Below the pieces are notes generated by a model, which worked only from the letters and a program-made list of their open reading frames with translations, did no database searches and had not been told where the DNA came from. The position numbers and the translations under genes are program-made. Shown one piece after another: positions 21,166 to 30,455 of a DNA stretch of 64,000 nt (positions within the stretch are counted from its first letter, which is position 1; each line of letters begins with the position of its first letter). Location of the stretch: assembly GCF_011772445.1 (NCBI RefSeq), contig NZ_WVZN01000021.1, forward strand, positions 124,001 through 188,000, written 5' to 3'. The DNA comes from Hydrogenophaga sp. Its GTDB lineage: Bacteria; Pseudomonadota; Gammaproteobacteria; Burkholderiales; Burkholderiaceae_C.

Positions 21166-21281
21166 TTGACTTGCTTTCGGTCCTCATGATGTACTGCGCG
21201 TGCAGTACTGCATGGTGTCCCCCGATTGAATGACTTTACAGAGGCGTCAAGGTGGTTCGCCATAGGGTGCTGGGGTATAGT
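21166..21281 (+). promoter_or_regulatory. Promoter/operator region of the exopolysaccharide operon
   Basis: The 261-bp gap before the export gene holds a -35-like TTGACT (21166-21171), a weak TGTACT 18 bp on, and a perfect 7-bp inverted repeat GTACTGC-gcgt-GCAGTAC (21191-21208) overlapping it, with a third TACTGC half site running on to 21211. A second -10-like TATAGT is at 21276-21281. The inverted repeat is a likely repressor or activator site. I see no sigma-54 element. Confidence 0.45.
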
Positions 21282-21333
21282 CGCCGACTGTTTACTTTTA
21301 TTAACACTTGTCCCTTCTTTGGAGGCCGTGAGC

Positions 21334-21957
21334 ATGCAAAAACATACGTCCATCCGCTTCCGCGTGGCCATGTTGGCGGCAGCGGCCATCCTGGCCGGCT
21401 GCGCCAGCGGCGGTTCGTATCCCCCCGCGCCTCCGGTGGCGTCCAGCGCCGCCTCGTACAACTACCTCATCGGCCCGGGCGACACGCTGTCCATCAGCGT
21501 CTGGCGCAACCCGGAGCTGTCGGCCGTGGTGCCGGTTCGTCCGGACGGCAAGGTCTCGGCCCCGCTGGTGGATGAGCTCGTGGCGCAGGGCAAGACATCG
21601 CAGGAAATCGCCCGCGACGTCGAGAAGGCACTGGGCAAGTACGTGCGTGACCCCGTCGTCACCGTCATCGTCACCAACTTCGTCGGTTCGCACAGCGAGC
21701 AGGTGCGCGTGGTGGGCGAGGCGGTCAAGCCCCAGGCCCTGCCGTTCCGCCACAAGATGACCGTGATGGACGTGCTCATCGCCTCCGGCGGCCTCACGGA
21801 ATACGCCAGCGGCAACAAGGCCACCATCGTGCGCGCCGCCGAAGGCAACAAGCGTTACAGCGTGCGCCTGGACGACCTCGTCAAACGCGGCGACATCTCG
21901 GCCAACGTCGAGATGCTGCCCGGCGACGTGTTGATCATTCCCCAAGGTTGGTTCTGA
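21334..21957 (+). CDS. Polysaccharide export lipoprotein (Wza/EpsA-like, XrtA-system type)
   Basis: 207 residues. The lipoprotein signal ends in the lipobox LAGC with Cys23. A polysaccharide-export domain (NYLIGPGDTLSISVWRNPELS, then VRPDGKVSAPLVDEL) and one SLBB domain (VRVVGEAVKPQALPF to PGDVLIIPQGWF) follow. Such proteins form the periplasmic/outer-membrane channel for exopolysaccharide. Length and gene order match the export protein of XrtA/PEP-CTERM-associated loci. GGAGG lies 8 nt before the ATG at 21334, and the upstream open frame is not used. It is the first gene of a long operon on this strand. Confidence 0.93.
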   Translation: MQKHTSIRFRVAMLAAAAILAGCASGGSYPPAPPVASSAASYNYLIGPGDTLSISVWRNPELSAVVPVRPDGKVSAPLVDELVAQGKTSQEIARDVEKALGKYVRDPVVTVIVTNFVGSHSEQVRVVGEAVKPQALPFRHKMTVMDVLIASGGLTEYASGNKATIVRAAEGNKRYSVRLDDLVKRGDISANVEMLPGDVLIIPQGWF

Positions 21958-22027
21958 TTGAGCCAGCCCGGTTGGTCACCGTCGCCCCGGCGGTGACCGC
22001 GCTCGCTTCGATCGTCCCGGAATCCGC

Positions 22028-23596
22028 ATGCACGAACTGATTCACCAACTCGCCAACGCGCTGCGCGGCATGTGGCTGTACCGCCGCACCGGCGTGGCCG
22101 TGGCCTGGGCCGTGGCCCTGCTGGGCGCCGCCGCCGTGATGTTCATCCCCGACCGCTTCGAGGCGTCGGCCCGGGTGTACGTCGATACGCAATCGATCCT
22201 GCGTCCGCTCATGGCGGGCCTCACCATCCAGCCCGACGTGGAGCAGCAGGTGGCCATGCTGGGCCGCACGCTCATCAGCCGCCCGACCATCGAGAAGCTG
22301 GTGCAGACCGAGGACCTCGGCGTGCCGCTGGCCAACAAGGCCGAGCGCGACGCGATGGTCGGCCGCATCATGGGCAACATCCAGTTGCGTTCCACGGGTC
22401 GCGACAACCTCTACACCATCTCCTACCGCGACGAGAACCCGCAGCTCGCGCTGCACGTGGTCGATGCGCTGATGAAAACCTTCATCGCCTCGCGCGCGGG
22501 GGCCTACACCGCTGACGCGCAGAACGCCCGCAAGTTCATCGAAGAGCAGATCCGGAACTACGAGAGCAAGCTGACCGAGGCCGAAACGCGCCTGAAGGAT
22601 TTCCGCCTGCGCCACATCGAGATGCAGACCCAGGGCGGCATCGACATGGCCGGGCGCATGGCCGAAATCAGCACCGTGCTCAGCCAGGCGAGGCTCGAGC
22701 TGCGCGAGGCCGAGAGCGCGCGCGAGGCGGCGCGCCTTCAACTGGAACAGGCGCGCTCGGCGGCCCGCAACGCCGCCGCCACGGTGCCTGCCCAGACCTT
22801 CGCCACGCCCGAGATCGACGCCCGCATCGACGTGCTGCGCCGCAGCCTCGACGGCCTGCTGCAGCGCTTTACCGAGCAGCACCCGGACGTGCAGAACACG
22901 CGCAAGCTCATCGCCGAACTCGAGCAGCAGAAGGCGCGCGAGGTCGAGGTTCTGCGCAAGCGCGCCCAGCAGGCCGAGGCCAGCGGGCGGCCCATGCCCG
23001 ACGCGAACCCGGCGATGCAGGAGATGTCGCGCACCCTCGCGGCCACCGAGGTGCAGGTGGCCTCGCTGCGCGCCCGGGTGGCCGAGTACGAAGGCCGCGC
23101 GGCCCGCGTGCGCGAGCAGGCCAAGGTGGCGCCGCAGGTGGAGGCCGAGCTGGCCCAGCTCAACCGCGACTACGACGTGCACCGCAAGAACTACGAAGAC
23201 CTCGTGGCCCGCCGCGAAACCGTGGCACTGAGCGACGAGCTGCAGAGCGATTCGCACGTGGCCCAGTTCCGGGTGGTGGAGCCTCCGCAGGTGTCGCGCC
23301 GCCCGGTGGCGCCCAACCGCGTGGTGCTGCTGCCTGGCGTGCTGTTGCTGGCGCTCGGTGCCGGCGTGGCGGTGGCGCTCATGGTGAGCAATCTGCGGCC
23401 GGTGTACTTCGACGCCGCAGGCCTGCGCACCTCGGTCGATCTGCCCTTGCTGGGCGTGGTCACCCAGGTGCGCAACGAGGTGATCCGTCACCGCCAGGGG
23501 CGCAGCATGCTGCGGCTGATCGTCGCGATCGGCGCGCTGGTGCTGCTGTTCGGGCTGGGCATGGTGGCCCTGTCCATTCACCAATCATCCGTGTGA
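22028..23596 (+). CDS. Polysaccharide chain-length determinant (Wzz-like, XrtA-system type)
   Basis: 522 residues. An N-terminal membrane segment (about 20-42) is followed by the Wzz motif region E-A-S-A-R-V-Y-V-D-T-Q-S-I-L. A long periplasmic coiled coil (about 165-400, rich in Glu/Ala/Arg heptads) leads to C-terminal membrane segments near 437-460 and 485-512. It sets polymer length and activates the separate cytoplasmic tyrosine kinase encoded next, so together they equal a split Wzc. The Pro-rich VVEPPQVSRRPVAPNR segment precedes the C-terminal membrane helix, as in other co-polymerases. Confidence 0.93.
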   Translation: MHELIHQLANALRGMWLYRRTGVAVAWAVALLGAAAVMFIPDRFEASARVYVDTQSILRPLMAGLTIQPDVEQQVAMLGRTLISRPTIEKLVQTEDLGVPLANKAERDAMVGRIMGNIQLRSTGRDNLYTISYRDENPQLALHVVDALMKTFIASRAGAYTADAQNARKFIEEQIRNYESKLTEAETRLKDFRLRHIEMQTQGGIDMAGRMAEISTVLSQARLELREAESAREAARLQLEQARSAARNAAATVPAQTFATPEIDARIDVLRRSLDGLLQRFTEQHPDVQNTRKLIAELEQQKAREVEVLRKRAQQAEASGRPMPDANPAMQEMSRTLAATEVQVASLRARVAEYEGRAARVREQAKVAPQVEAELAQLNRDYDVHRKNYEDLVARRETVALSDELQSDSHVAQFRVVEPPQVSRRPVAPNRVVLLPGVLLLALGAGVAVALMVSNLRPVYFDAAGLRTSVDLPLLGVVTQVRNEVIRHRQGRSMLRLIVAIGALVLLFGLGMVALSIHQSSV

Positions 23597-23611
23597 TCGG
23601 GGCGTGAACAG

Positions 23612-24541
23612 ATGGCAAGTCTGATCGAAAAAGCAGCACAACGGCTGGAGCAGCTGAGGCAGGCCGGGGCCGATGTGCCCGACATGCCCGAGGCCGTGCC
23701 GGCATCGGCGGCGGGTGCCGCACGCGCGCCGGTGGCCACGCCGCGGCCGCCTGCTCAGCCCCAGCGCCCACAGAGCAACTCCCGGGTGGTCCAGCTCGAC
23801 CTCGACGCGCTCACCGAGGCCGGCTTCGTGACGCCCAAGGCCCAGCGCTCGCTCACCGCCGAGCAGTTCCGCGTCATCAAGCGCCCGCTGCTGACCAACG
23901 CCATGGGCAAGGGCGCGGCGCCCGTGACCCACGGCAACCGCATCATGGTCACCAGCGCCATGGCCGGCGAGGGCAAGACCTTCACCGCCATCAACCTGGC
24001 GATGAGCATGGCCATGGAGCTCGACCACACGGTGCTGCTGGTCGACGCCGACGTCTCGCGGCCATCGATCATGAAGACGCTGGGTCTGCCCTCGGGGCCG
24101 GGTCTGCTCGACCTGCTGCTGGCCAACCAGACCGAAATGTCCGACGCGCTGCTGCGCACCAACATCGACAAACTCACCCTGCTGCCCAGCGGCACGCCGC
24201 ACCCGCGCGCCACCGAGCTGCTGGCCAGCGACGCCATGAGTGCGCTGGTGGAAGAGATGGGCCGCCGCTACCCTGAGCGCATCATCATTTTCGATTCGCC
24301 GCCGCTGCTGATGACCACCGAGTCGCGCGTGCTGGCCACGCACATGGGGCAGATCGTGATGGTGGTACAGGCCGGCCAGACGCAGCGCGCCCAGGTGCGC
24401 CACGCGCTGGAGACCATCGAGAACTGCCCGATCAAGCTCATGGTGCTCAACCAGGTCCGCGAAGAGGAGCGCAACTCCTACGGCTATGGATACGGCTACG
24501 GCGCCGAACCGGCCGCGGCTGCGGCGGACACCACCACCTGA
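23612..24541 (+). CDS. Tyrosine autokinase of exopolysaccharide locus (BY-kinase, XrtA-system type)
   Basis: 309 residues, cytoplasmic. Walker A is AMAGEGKT near 116-123, Walker A' is LLVDADVSRPS, and Walker B is IIIFDSPPLL. The C-terminus ends in a tyrosine cluster YGYGYGYG (Tyr290, 292, 294, 296), the autophosphorylation site typical of BY-kinases. The N-terminal ~60 residues are Pro/Ala-rich and probably disordered, though they contain the short IEKAAQRLEQLRQAG helix seen in this subfamily. It works with the chain-length protein 15 nt upstream to cycle polymer assembly. Confidence 0.94.
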   Translation: MASLIEKAAQRLEQLRQAGADVPDMPEAVPASAAGAARAPVATPRPPAQPQRPQSNSRVVQLDLDALTEAGFVTPKAQRSLTAEQFRVIKRPLLTNAMGKGAAPVTHGNRIMVTSAMAGEGKTFTAINLAMSMAMELDHTVLLVDADVSRPSIMKTLGLPSGPGLLDLLLANQTEMSDALLRTNIDKLTLLPSGTPHPRATELLASDAMSALVEEMGRRYPERIIIFDSPPLLMTTESRVLATHMGQIVMVVQAGQTQRAQVRHALETIENCPIKLMVLNQVREEERNSYGYGYGYGAEPAAAAADTTT

Positions 24542-24559
24542 GCGGACACGAGACAGACC

Positions 24560-26146
24560 ATGCGCCTGACCACGAGCTCCTCGACCCTGCGCCGGCGGCC
24601 TCTGCGATTGAGTGCCGTGGCCCTGGCGGCCCTGGCGCTGGCGGCGATGGCACGTGCGCAAGTGCCCGCGGAGGTGCCGGCCACCACCGAAGGGCAGGAG
24701 TCCATCACGCCGCAAGGCCCGCCGCCGCGTGTGTGGATCGAGCCGCGTGTGTTCGCGCGCCAGTGGTATTCCGACAACTACCTGCTCACGCCGACCGACC
24801 GCCAGTCCGAGTGGACCACCGAACTGGGCGCATCGGTGATGGCCGTGTTCAACCTGCCGCGCCTGACCGGCAGCGTGGACTACTCGCTCAGTGCCCTGTA
24901 CCAGGCGCGCGGCGTGGGCGATGAGGACCACCTGCAGGGCCTCACCGCCGACCTGCTGCTCGACGCCTGGAACAACACCGCCTTCGTCGAGTTCAACGGC
25001 AACATCGGGCGCAGCCGCATCTCGGCGTTCGACGTGCAGCCGGCCGGGGATTTCGAGCGCCCGAACCTGTCGGAGACCAAGCAGTTCCGCGTGTCGCCGT
25101 ACCTGCGCGGCAGCTTCAACGACGCCGTCGACTACGAACTGCGCTACAGCCGCTTCACCTCCCGCACCGAGGCCGACACCCGCTCCGACATCGACGAGAG
25201 CACGGTCTCGGCCCGCTTGGGCAGCAGCGAAGGGCTGTCGCGCCTGGGCTGGGCGCTGGAGGCGTCGCGCAGCGACTTCGATTACAGCCTGGGCCGCGAG
25301 GTCCGGCTGCAACAGGTGATTGGTCAGTTGAACTACGCGCTGACGCCGACGCTGCTGGTCTTTGCCCAGGGCGGCCGCGAATCCAACGACCTGCTCACGA
25401 CCGACATGGAGTCCTACTCCACCTGGGGCGGCGGCTTCGACTGGCGGCCTACCCAGAACGCACGCATCGCCCTGGGGGCCAACAAGCGCTTCTTCGGCCA
25501 CGACCACAACCTGCAGCTGGAATACCAGATGCGCCGTTCGGTCGTGCGCTTCACGGACTCGCGCGACATCTCCACCAGCCAGTTCGGCCTGGGCGACGAG
25601 AACACCACGCTGTCGGGCCTGCTCGACGCCCTGTACGGCGGCTCCATCCCCGACCCCGTGCAGCGCGCCCAGCGCGTGCAGTCCGAGCTCGACCGCCTGG
25701 GCCTGCCTGGCGACCTCACCGATTTCCCGGGCTACCTCACCTCCTTCGTCACCGAGCAGCGCACCCAGGAACTGTCCTTCGTGATGCTGCTCAGCCGCGG
25801 CGCCCTCACGGCGGCCATCAACCGCACGCGCTCGAACCAGCTCAACACCGGCCTGGCCTCCAGCGACGACTTCGGCCTCGCCGGCGAGATCCTCGAGACG
25901 GGCTGGATGGTGGGCTACGCGCACCGCCTTTCGCCCCGCACGGCGGCCAGCATCATCTACCAGAGCCAGAAGAACGAGGGCGTGGGCACCGACCTGCGCA
26001 ACCGCCTCGATTCGATCACCCTGGGGCTGACCTCGCGCCTGAGCGCCCGCACCACCGGCGTGCTGCTGCTGCGCCGTTCGGCCTTCGACGCAACCTTCCC
26101 CTACCGGGAAACGGCCATCCAGGCCATGGTTTCCCATCGGTTCTGA
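24560..26146 (+). CDS. Outer-membrane beta-barrel protein of XrtA-type exopolysaccharide locus
   Basis: 528 residues. A signal peptide with Ala-rich core ending near AMARAQ is followed by many amphipathic strands (for example VDYSLSALYQARG, VDYELRYSRFTSR, RIALGANKRFFG) and a C-terminal strand ending in Phe (AIQAMVSHRF), the BamA-recognition signature. This fits the PEP-CTERM-associated outer-membrane protein family found at this locus position, whose role is probably polymer secretion or anchoring. No enzymatic motif is seen. It starts 18 nt after the kinase gene. Confidence 0.85.
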   Translation: MRLTTSSSTLRRRPLRLSAVALAALALAAMARAQVPAEVPATTEGQESITPQGPPPRVWIEPRVFARQWYSDNYLLTPTDRQSEWTTELGASVMAVFNLPRLTGSVDYSLSALYQARGVGDEDHLQGLTADLLLDAWNNTAFVEFNGNIGRSRISAFDVQPAGDFERPNLSETKQFRVSPYLRGSFNDAVDYELRYSRFTSRTEADTRSDIDESTVSARLGSSEGLSRLGWALEASRSDFDYSLGREVRLQQVIGQLNYALTPTLLVFAQGGRESNDLLTTDMESYSTWGGGFDWRPTQNARIALGANKRFFGHDHNLQLEYQMRRSVVRFTDSRDISTSQFGLGDENTTLSGLLDALYGGSIPDPVQRAQRVQSELDRLGLPGDLTDFPGYLTSFVTEQRTQELSFVMLLSRGALTAAINRTRSNQLNTGLASSDDFGLAGEILETGWMVGYAHRLSPRTAASIIYQSQKNEGVGTDLRNRLDSITLGLTSRLSARTTGVLLLRRSAFDATFPYRETAIQAMVSHRF

Positions 26147-26149
26147 CCC

Positions 26150-27295
26150 ATGTACGAAGCCTTCTACGGGCTCAAGAGCAAGCCGTTCCAGCTCAACCCC
26201 GACCCGCGTTTCTATTTCTCGGGCAAGCCCCACCGGCGCGCGCGCTCGTACCTCGTGTACGGCGTGATGCGCGGCGAGGGCTTCATCGTCATCACCGGCG
26301 AGGTCGGTGCCGGCAAGACCACCATCGTGCGCGACCTGCTCGACAGCCTGGAAAACGGCTCGGTGGTGGCGGCGCAGCTGGTGAGCACCCAACTGGGCGC
26401 CGAGGACGCGCTCAAGCTCGTGTGCGGCGCCTTCGGCGTGTCGGTCAAGAGCAATGGCAAGGCCGACATGCTCATGGCCCTGGAGGCCTACTTCATCACC
26501 CAGGTTTCGCAAGGCAAGCGCTGCCTGCTCATCGTCGACGAGGCGCAGAACCTGCAGCCGCAGGCCGTGGAAGAGCTGCGCATGCTCTCCAACTTCCAGT
26601 TCGGCGACCAGGCCCTGCTGCAGACCTTCCTGATCGGCCAGCCGGAGTTCCGCGACATCCTGCAGAGCCCGCGCATGCTGCAACTGCGCCAGCGCGTCAC
26701 CGCGCGTTGCCACCTGGGCCCGCTGGACGAGGAAGACACGCGGGGCTACGTGGAGCACCGCCTGAAATGCGCGGGCGCCACCGACAAGCCCAGCTTCGAC
26801 GAGGCCATCTTTGCGCAGCTGCACCACGAGACCGGCGGCATCCCGCGCCGCATCAACCTGCTGATGGACCGGCTGCTGCTGCAGGGCTTCCTGGCCGAGA
26901 CGCCGCACCTCAGCATCGAGGCCTTCAACGATGTCGTCAACGAGGCCCAGGCCGAAGCCGCCGCCTCGCCGACGCGCACCACGCTCGACACCGAGCGCTG
27001 GGGACCCTTGGCCGAGCGGCCTGCGCGCGGCCTGCCGCCCACGCTCACCGACCAGGTCGAGCCGCTGGACCTCGACATCGACCCGAGCACGGTCGAGGGC
27101 ATGTCCGAGCAGCTCACGCAGGTGGCGGCGGAGCAGCTCAGCGCGCGGCTGCTGCGCATCGAGCGCAGCGTGCTGCGGCAGGAACGCATCAGCCTGGAAA
27201 TCCTCAGTTCGCTGCGGCGCATCGTCGCGGGTGCCCGAAAAGGGCGCAACGGCAACGGTGCGTCGAGCGGCCCGTCCGGCGAGACGCCGGGTTGA
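26150..27295 (+). CDS. AAA/ExeA-like ATPase of XrtA-type exopolysaccharide locus
   Basis: 381 residues. The ExeA-like opening YEAFYGLKSKPFQLNPDPRF is followed by Walker A GEVGAGKTT (about 47-55), Walker B LLIVDEAQNL, and sensor region IPRRINLLMDRLLL. The C-terminal ~110 residues are variable with a predicted coiled-coil segment (SEQLTQVAAEQLSARLLRIE). Homologues accompany exosortase A loci and are thought to power or coordinate assembly; the mechanism is unproven. It begins 3 nt after the outer-membrane protein stop. Confidence 0.9.
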   Translation: MYEAFYGLKSKPFQLNPDPRFYFSGKPHRRARSYLVYGVMRGEGFIVITGEVGAGKTTIVRDLLDSLENGSVVAAQLVSTQLGAEDALKLVCGAFGVSVKSNGKADMLMALEAYFITQVSQGKRCLLIVDEAQNLQPQAVEELRMLSNFQFGDQALLQTFLIGQPEFRDILQSPRMLQLRQRVTARCHLGPLDEEDTRGYVEHRLKCAGATDKPSFDEAIFAQLHHETGGIPRRINLLMDRLLLQGFLAETPHLSIEAFNDVVNEAQAEAAASPTRTTLDTERWGPLAERPARGLPPTLTDQVEPLDLDIDPSTVEGMSEQLTQVAAEQLSARLLRIERSVLRQERISLEILSSLRRIVAGARKGRNGNGASSGPSGETPG

Positions 27296-27317
27296 GAGCA
27301 GGTCAGGGAGGGCCCTC

Positions 27318-28184
27318 ATGTTGATGAAAACCGATCGAAAGAACGCGCTGACCATCGACGTGGAAGACTACTTCCAGGTCTCCGCGATGGCGCCTTACAT
27401 CCGCCGCAGCGACTGGGACAGTTGCGAGTGCCGCGTCGAACGCAACGTGGACCGCATCCTCGCCATCCTGGCCGAGGAGGGCGCCCAGGCCACCTTCTTC
27501 ACCCTGGGCTGGGTGGCCGAGCGCTACCCGGCCATGGTGCGCCGCATCGTCGAACAGGGGCATGAACTCGCCAGCCACGGCTACGGCCACCAGCGTGTGA
27601 GCGATCTCGACCCGACCGACTTCCGCGACGACGTGGTGCGCGCCAAGCGCTTGCTCGAAGACACCGGTGGCGTGGAGGTGCTGGGCTACCGCGCGCCCAG
27701 TTTCTCCATTGGCGACGGCAACCTCTGGGCGCTGGACGTGCTGGCCGACACAGGCCACCGCTACAGCTCCAGCATCTACCCTGTGCGCCACGACCACTAC
27801 GGCTCACCCGACGCGCCGCGCTTCATGCACACGGTGCGCGAAGGCCTCATCGAGGTGCCGCCCACCACGCTGCGGGTGTTCAGCCGCAACCTGCCGTCCA
27901 GCGGTGGCGGCTACTTCCGCCTGCTGCCCTACAGCCTGTCGCGCTGGATGATCGAATCGGTGAACCGTCGCGACGGCGAATCCGCCATCTTCTACTTCCA
28001 CCCCTGGGAGATCGACGCCGAGCAGCCCCGCGTGCCCGGCATCGACCTCAAGACACGCTTTCGCCACTACGTGAACATCGAGCGCAACGAGGCCAAGCTG
28101 CGCCGGCTCCTGAAGGACCTGCCCTGGGGCCGCATGGACCAGATCTTCCTGGGTCGCCGGCAGGCAGAGGTGGCGCTTGCCTGA
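27318..28184 (+). CDS. Polysaccharide deacetylase, XrtA-system type
   Basis: 288 residues. The NodB-type catalytic motifs are visible: ALTIDVEDYFQ (general base and metal Asp), ASHGYGHQ (metal His pair), YRAPSFSI (motif 3), and FYFHPWEID near the end. It removes N-acetyl groups from the nascent or exported polymer. No signal peptide is present, as is normal for this subfamily. GGGAGGG sits 5 nt before the ATG at 27318. The last 8 bases overlap the FemAB-like gene. Confidence 0.92.
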   Translation: MLMKTDRKNALTIDVEDYFQVSAMAPYIRRSDWDSCECRVERNVDRILAILAEEGAQATFFTLGWVAERYPAMVRRIVEQGHELASHGYGHQRVSDLDPTDFRDDVVRAKRLLEDTGGVEVLGYRAPSFSIGDGNLWALDVLADTGHRYSSSIYPVRHDHYGSPDAPRFMHTVREGLIEVPPTTLRVFSRNLPSSGGGYFRLLPYSLSRWMIESVNRRDGESAIFYFHPWEIDAEQPRVPGIDLKTRFRHYVNIERNEAKLRRLLKDLPWGRMDQIFLGRRQAEVALA

Positions 28185-29232
28185 GGCGACGGCGCTGACG
28201 ATCCACCGCCTCGACGGCAGCCGCGCCGACGAGGTGGCGCGCTGGGACGCCTTCGTCACGGCTTGTGCCGAGGCCACCTTCTTCCACCGCGCGGGTTGGG
28301 AACGCATCACCCGCGAGGTGCTGCGCCACGACACGCACTTTCTCTACGCCGAGTCGAATGGCCGGACCCGCGGCGTGCTGCCGCTGGCTCGCGTGCACAG
28401 CCGCCTGTTCGGCCACTCGCTGTGCAGCCTGCCGTTCGCCGCCTATGGGGGCGTGGCCGCGATTGACGACGAAGCCCGCGCCGCGCTGGAGGCTGAGGCC
28501 CAGGCCATCGCCCAGCGCCTGGGCGTGGAGCACCTGGAGTTGCGCCACATCGAGCGGCGCCACCCCGACTGGCCCGCCCAGGACCAGCTCTACGTCACCT
28601 TCCGCAAGCCCATCGAGCCCACGGAAGAGGCCAACATGCAGGCCATTCCGCGCAAGCAGCGCGCCATGGTGCGCAAGGGCATCAAGCTCGGGCTGGTCTC
28701 GCACATCGACCCCGGTGTGGACCGCTTCTTCGCGCTCTACGCCAGCAACGTGCACCGCCACGGCACGCCCGCGCTCTCGCGCCGCTACTTCCAGGCCCTG
28801 CGCGACACCTTCGGCGACGACTGCGAGGTGCTCACCGTCACCTCTGCCGAGGGGCAGCCGCTGACCAGCGTGATGAGCTTCTACTTCCGCGACGAGGTGC
28901 TGCCCACCTTCGCCGGCGACGACCCGGCCGCGCGCGACCTGGCCGCCAACGACTTCAAGTACTGGGAGCTCATGCGCCGCGCCTGCGCGCGTGGCCTCAA
29001 GGTCTTCGACTACGGCCGCAGCAAGGTCGGCACCGGCCCGTACGCCTTCAAGCGCAACTGGGGCTTCGAGCCCACGCCGCTGCACTACGAGTACCGCCTG
29101 TACAAGCGTGAGGGCATCCCGCAGAACAACCCGGCGAACCCGAAGTACCGGCTGATGATCGAGGCGTGGCGCCGGCTGCCGCTGCCGGTGGCCAATTGGC
29201 TCGGCCCGCACATCGTCAGAAGTCTGGGATGA
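28177..29232 (+). CDS. FemAB-like GNAT-fold protein of XrtA-type locus
   Basis: 351 residues with a double GNAT fold. Motifs are EATFFHRAGWERITREVL, the central KQRAMVRKGIKLGL, and FDYGRSKVGTGPYAFKRNWGFEP at the end, which matches the PEP-CTERM-associated FemAB family. FemAB proteins transfer aminoacyl groups; here the role may be modification of the polysaccharide or a peptide linkage (inference). The start is probably TTG at 28177, with AGAGG 6 nt upstream, overlapping the deacetylase stop; no ATG gives the conserved N-terminus. Confidence 0.85.
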   Translation: MPEATALTIHRLDGSRADEVARWDAFVTACAEATFFHRAGWERITREVLRHDTHFLYAESNGRTRGVLPLARVHSRLFGHSLCSLPFAAYGGVAAIDDEARAALEAEAQAIAQRLGVEHLELRHIERRHPDWPAQDQLYVTFRKPIEPTEEANMQAIPRKQRAMVRKGIKLGLVSHIDPGVDRFFALYASNVHRHGTPALSRRYFQALRDTFGDDCEVLTVTSAEGQPLTSVMSFYFRDEVLPTFAGDDPAARDLAANDFKYWELMRRACARGLKVFDYGRSKVGTGPYAFKRNWGFEPTPLHYEYRLYKREGIPQNNPANPKYRLMIEAWRRLPLPVANWLGPHIVRSLG

Positions 29233-29242
29233 GGGCTGGGCG

Positions 29243-30454
29243 ATGACACCGCTGCTGTACCTCGTCCACCGCATGCCGTACCCGCCCGACAAGGGCGACA
29301 AGGTGCGCTCGTACCACCTGCTGCGCCACCTGCAGCGCAAGCACCGCGTCTTCCTGGCCACCTTCATCGACGACCCCGCCGACGAGGCGCACCTGGACGC
29401 CCTGCGCGCCCTGTGCCCCGACCTTTACGTCGCGCGCCTGAACCCGCGCTGGCGCAAGCTGGCCAGCGCGCGCGCGCTGCTCACGGGCGAGGCCCAGTCG
29501 CTCGCCTACTACCACCACGCCGGCCTGCGCCGCTGGGTGCGGCAGGTGGCGGCCGAGCACCGGCCCGTCGCCAGCGTGGTGTTCTCCTCCACCATGGCGC
29601 CGTACGCGCACGAACTGCTGCCCCAGGTGCCCATGCTGGTCGACCTGGTGGACGTGGATTCGGCCAAGTGGACGCAGTACGCGCCCGCGCACCGCTGGCC
29701 CATGTCCTGGGTGTTTCGCCGCGAAGGCCGGCGCCTGCTCGCGCACGAACGCGCCATGGCCCTGGCCGCGCGCCGCAGCTTTCTCGTCACGCAGCAGGAG
29801 GTGGATCTCTTCGACTCGCTCGCGCCCGACTGCCGCGGCCGCGTGGAAGCCGCGGGCAACGGCGTGGACGCCGAGCGCTTCCGTCCGAACCCGGCGCTGC
29901 CGTCGCCTTTCGCCGCGGACGAGCGCGCCATCGTCTTCACCGGCGCCATGGACTACTGGCCCAATGTGGACGCGGTGCAGTGGTTCGCCACCGAGGTGCT
30001 GCCGCGCATCCGCGAGCGCGAGCCACGCGCCAGTTTCTGGATCGTGGGCCGCAACCCCACGCCGGCCGTGCAGGCGCTGGCCAGCGACGCGGTGCGCATC
30101 ACCGGCACCGTGCCCCAGGTGGAGCCCTACCTCCAGCACGCCGCCGCCGTGGTCGCACCGCTGCGCGTGGCGCGGGGCATCCAGAACAAGATCCTGGAGG
30201 CCATGGCCATGGGGCAGCCCGTGATCACGGTCTCCTCCTGCGCCGAGCCCATCGGCGCCACGGCCGAGCAGGGCCTGTGGCGCTGCGACGAGGCCGATTG
30301 CTTCGTGCAGGGCGTGCTCGCCTGGCTGGCCGATCCCGCGCGGCGCGAGCGCCTGGGGGCGGCGGCGCGCGAGCACGTCGTCCAGCACTTCAGCTGGCAG
30401 GCCAACCTCGACCGCTTGACGGCCTGGCTGCCCAACACCGGGGAGAAACACTGA
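29243..30454 (+). CDS. Glycosyltransferase family 4-like (TIGR03087-type, XrtA locus)
   Basis: 403 residues. The opening LYLVHRMPYPPDKGDKVRS matches the exosortase-locus glycosyltransferase family, which uses a GT-B fold. The C-terminal donor domain includes IVFTGAMDYWPNVDAV, FWIVGRNPTP, and VVAPLRVARGIQNKILEAMAMG with the E-A-M nucleotide-sugar motif. It adds a sugar to the lipid-linked repeat unit on the cytoplasmic side. It lies 10 nt after the FemAB-like gene and 1 nt before the amidotransferase gene. In related loci the exosortase gene often lies close to this junction. Confidence 0.92.
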   Translation: MTPLLYLVHRMPYPPDKGDKVRSYHLLRHLQRKHRVFLATFIDDPADEAHLDALRALCPDLYVARLNPRWRKLASARALLTGEAQSLAYYHHAGLRRWVRQVAAEHRPVASVVFSSTMAPYAHELLPQVPMLVDLVDVDSAKWTQYAPAHRWPMSWVFRREGRRLLAHERAMALAARRSFLVTQQEVDLFDSLAPDCRGRVEAAGNGVDAERFRPNPALPSPFAADERAIVFTGAMDYWPNVDAVQWFATEVLPRIREREPRASFWIVGRNPTPAVQALASDAVRITGTVPQVEPYLQHAAAVVAPLRVARGIQNKILEAMAMGQPVITVSSCAEPIGATAEQGLWRCDEADCFVQGVLAWLADPARRERLGAAAREHVVQHFSWQANLDRLTAWLPNTGEKH

Positions 30455-30455
30455 T

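Noticed and set aside
23585-27355. 1256-codon reverse-strand open frame opposite the exopolysaccharide genes
   Set aside because: High GC content leaves long antisense frames open. It is His/Arg/Gln-rich with no domain, while the forward strand carries four well-supported genes.
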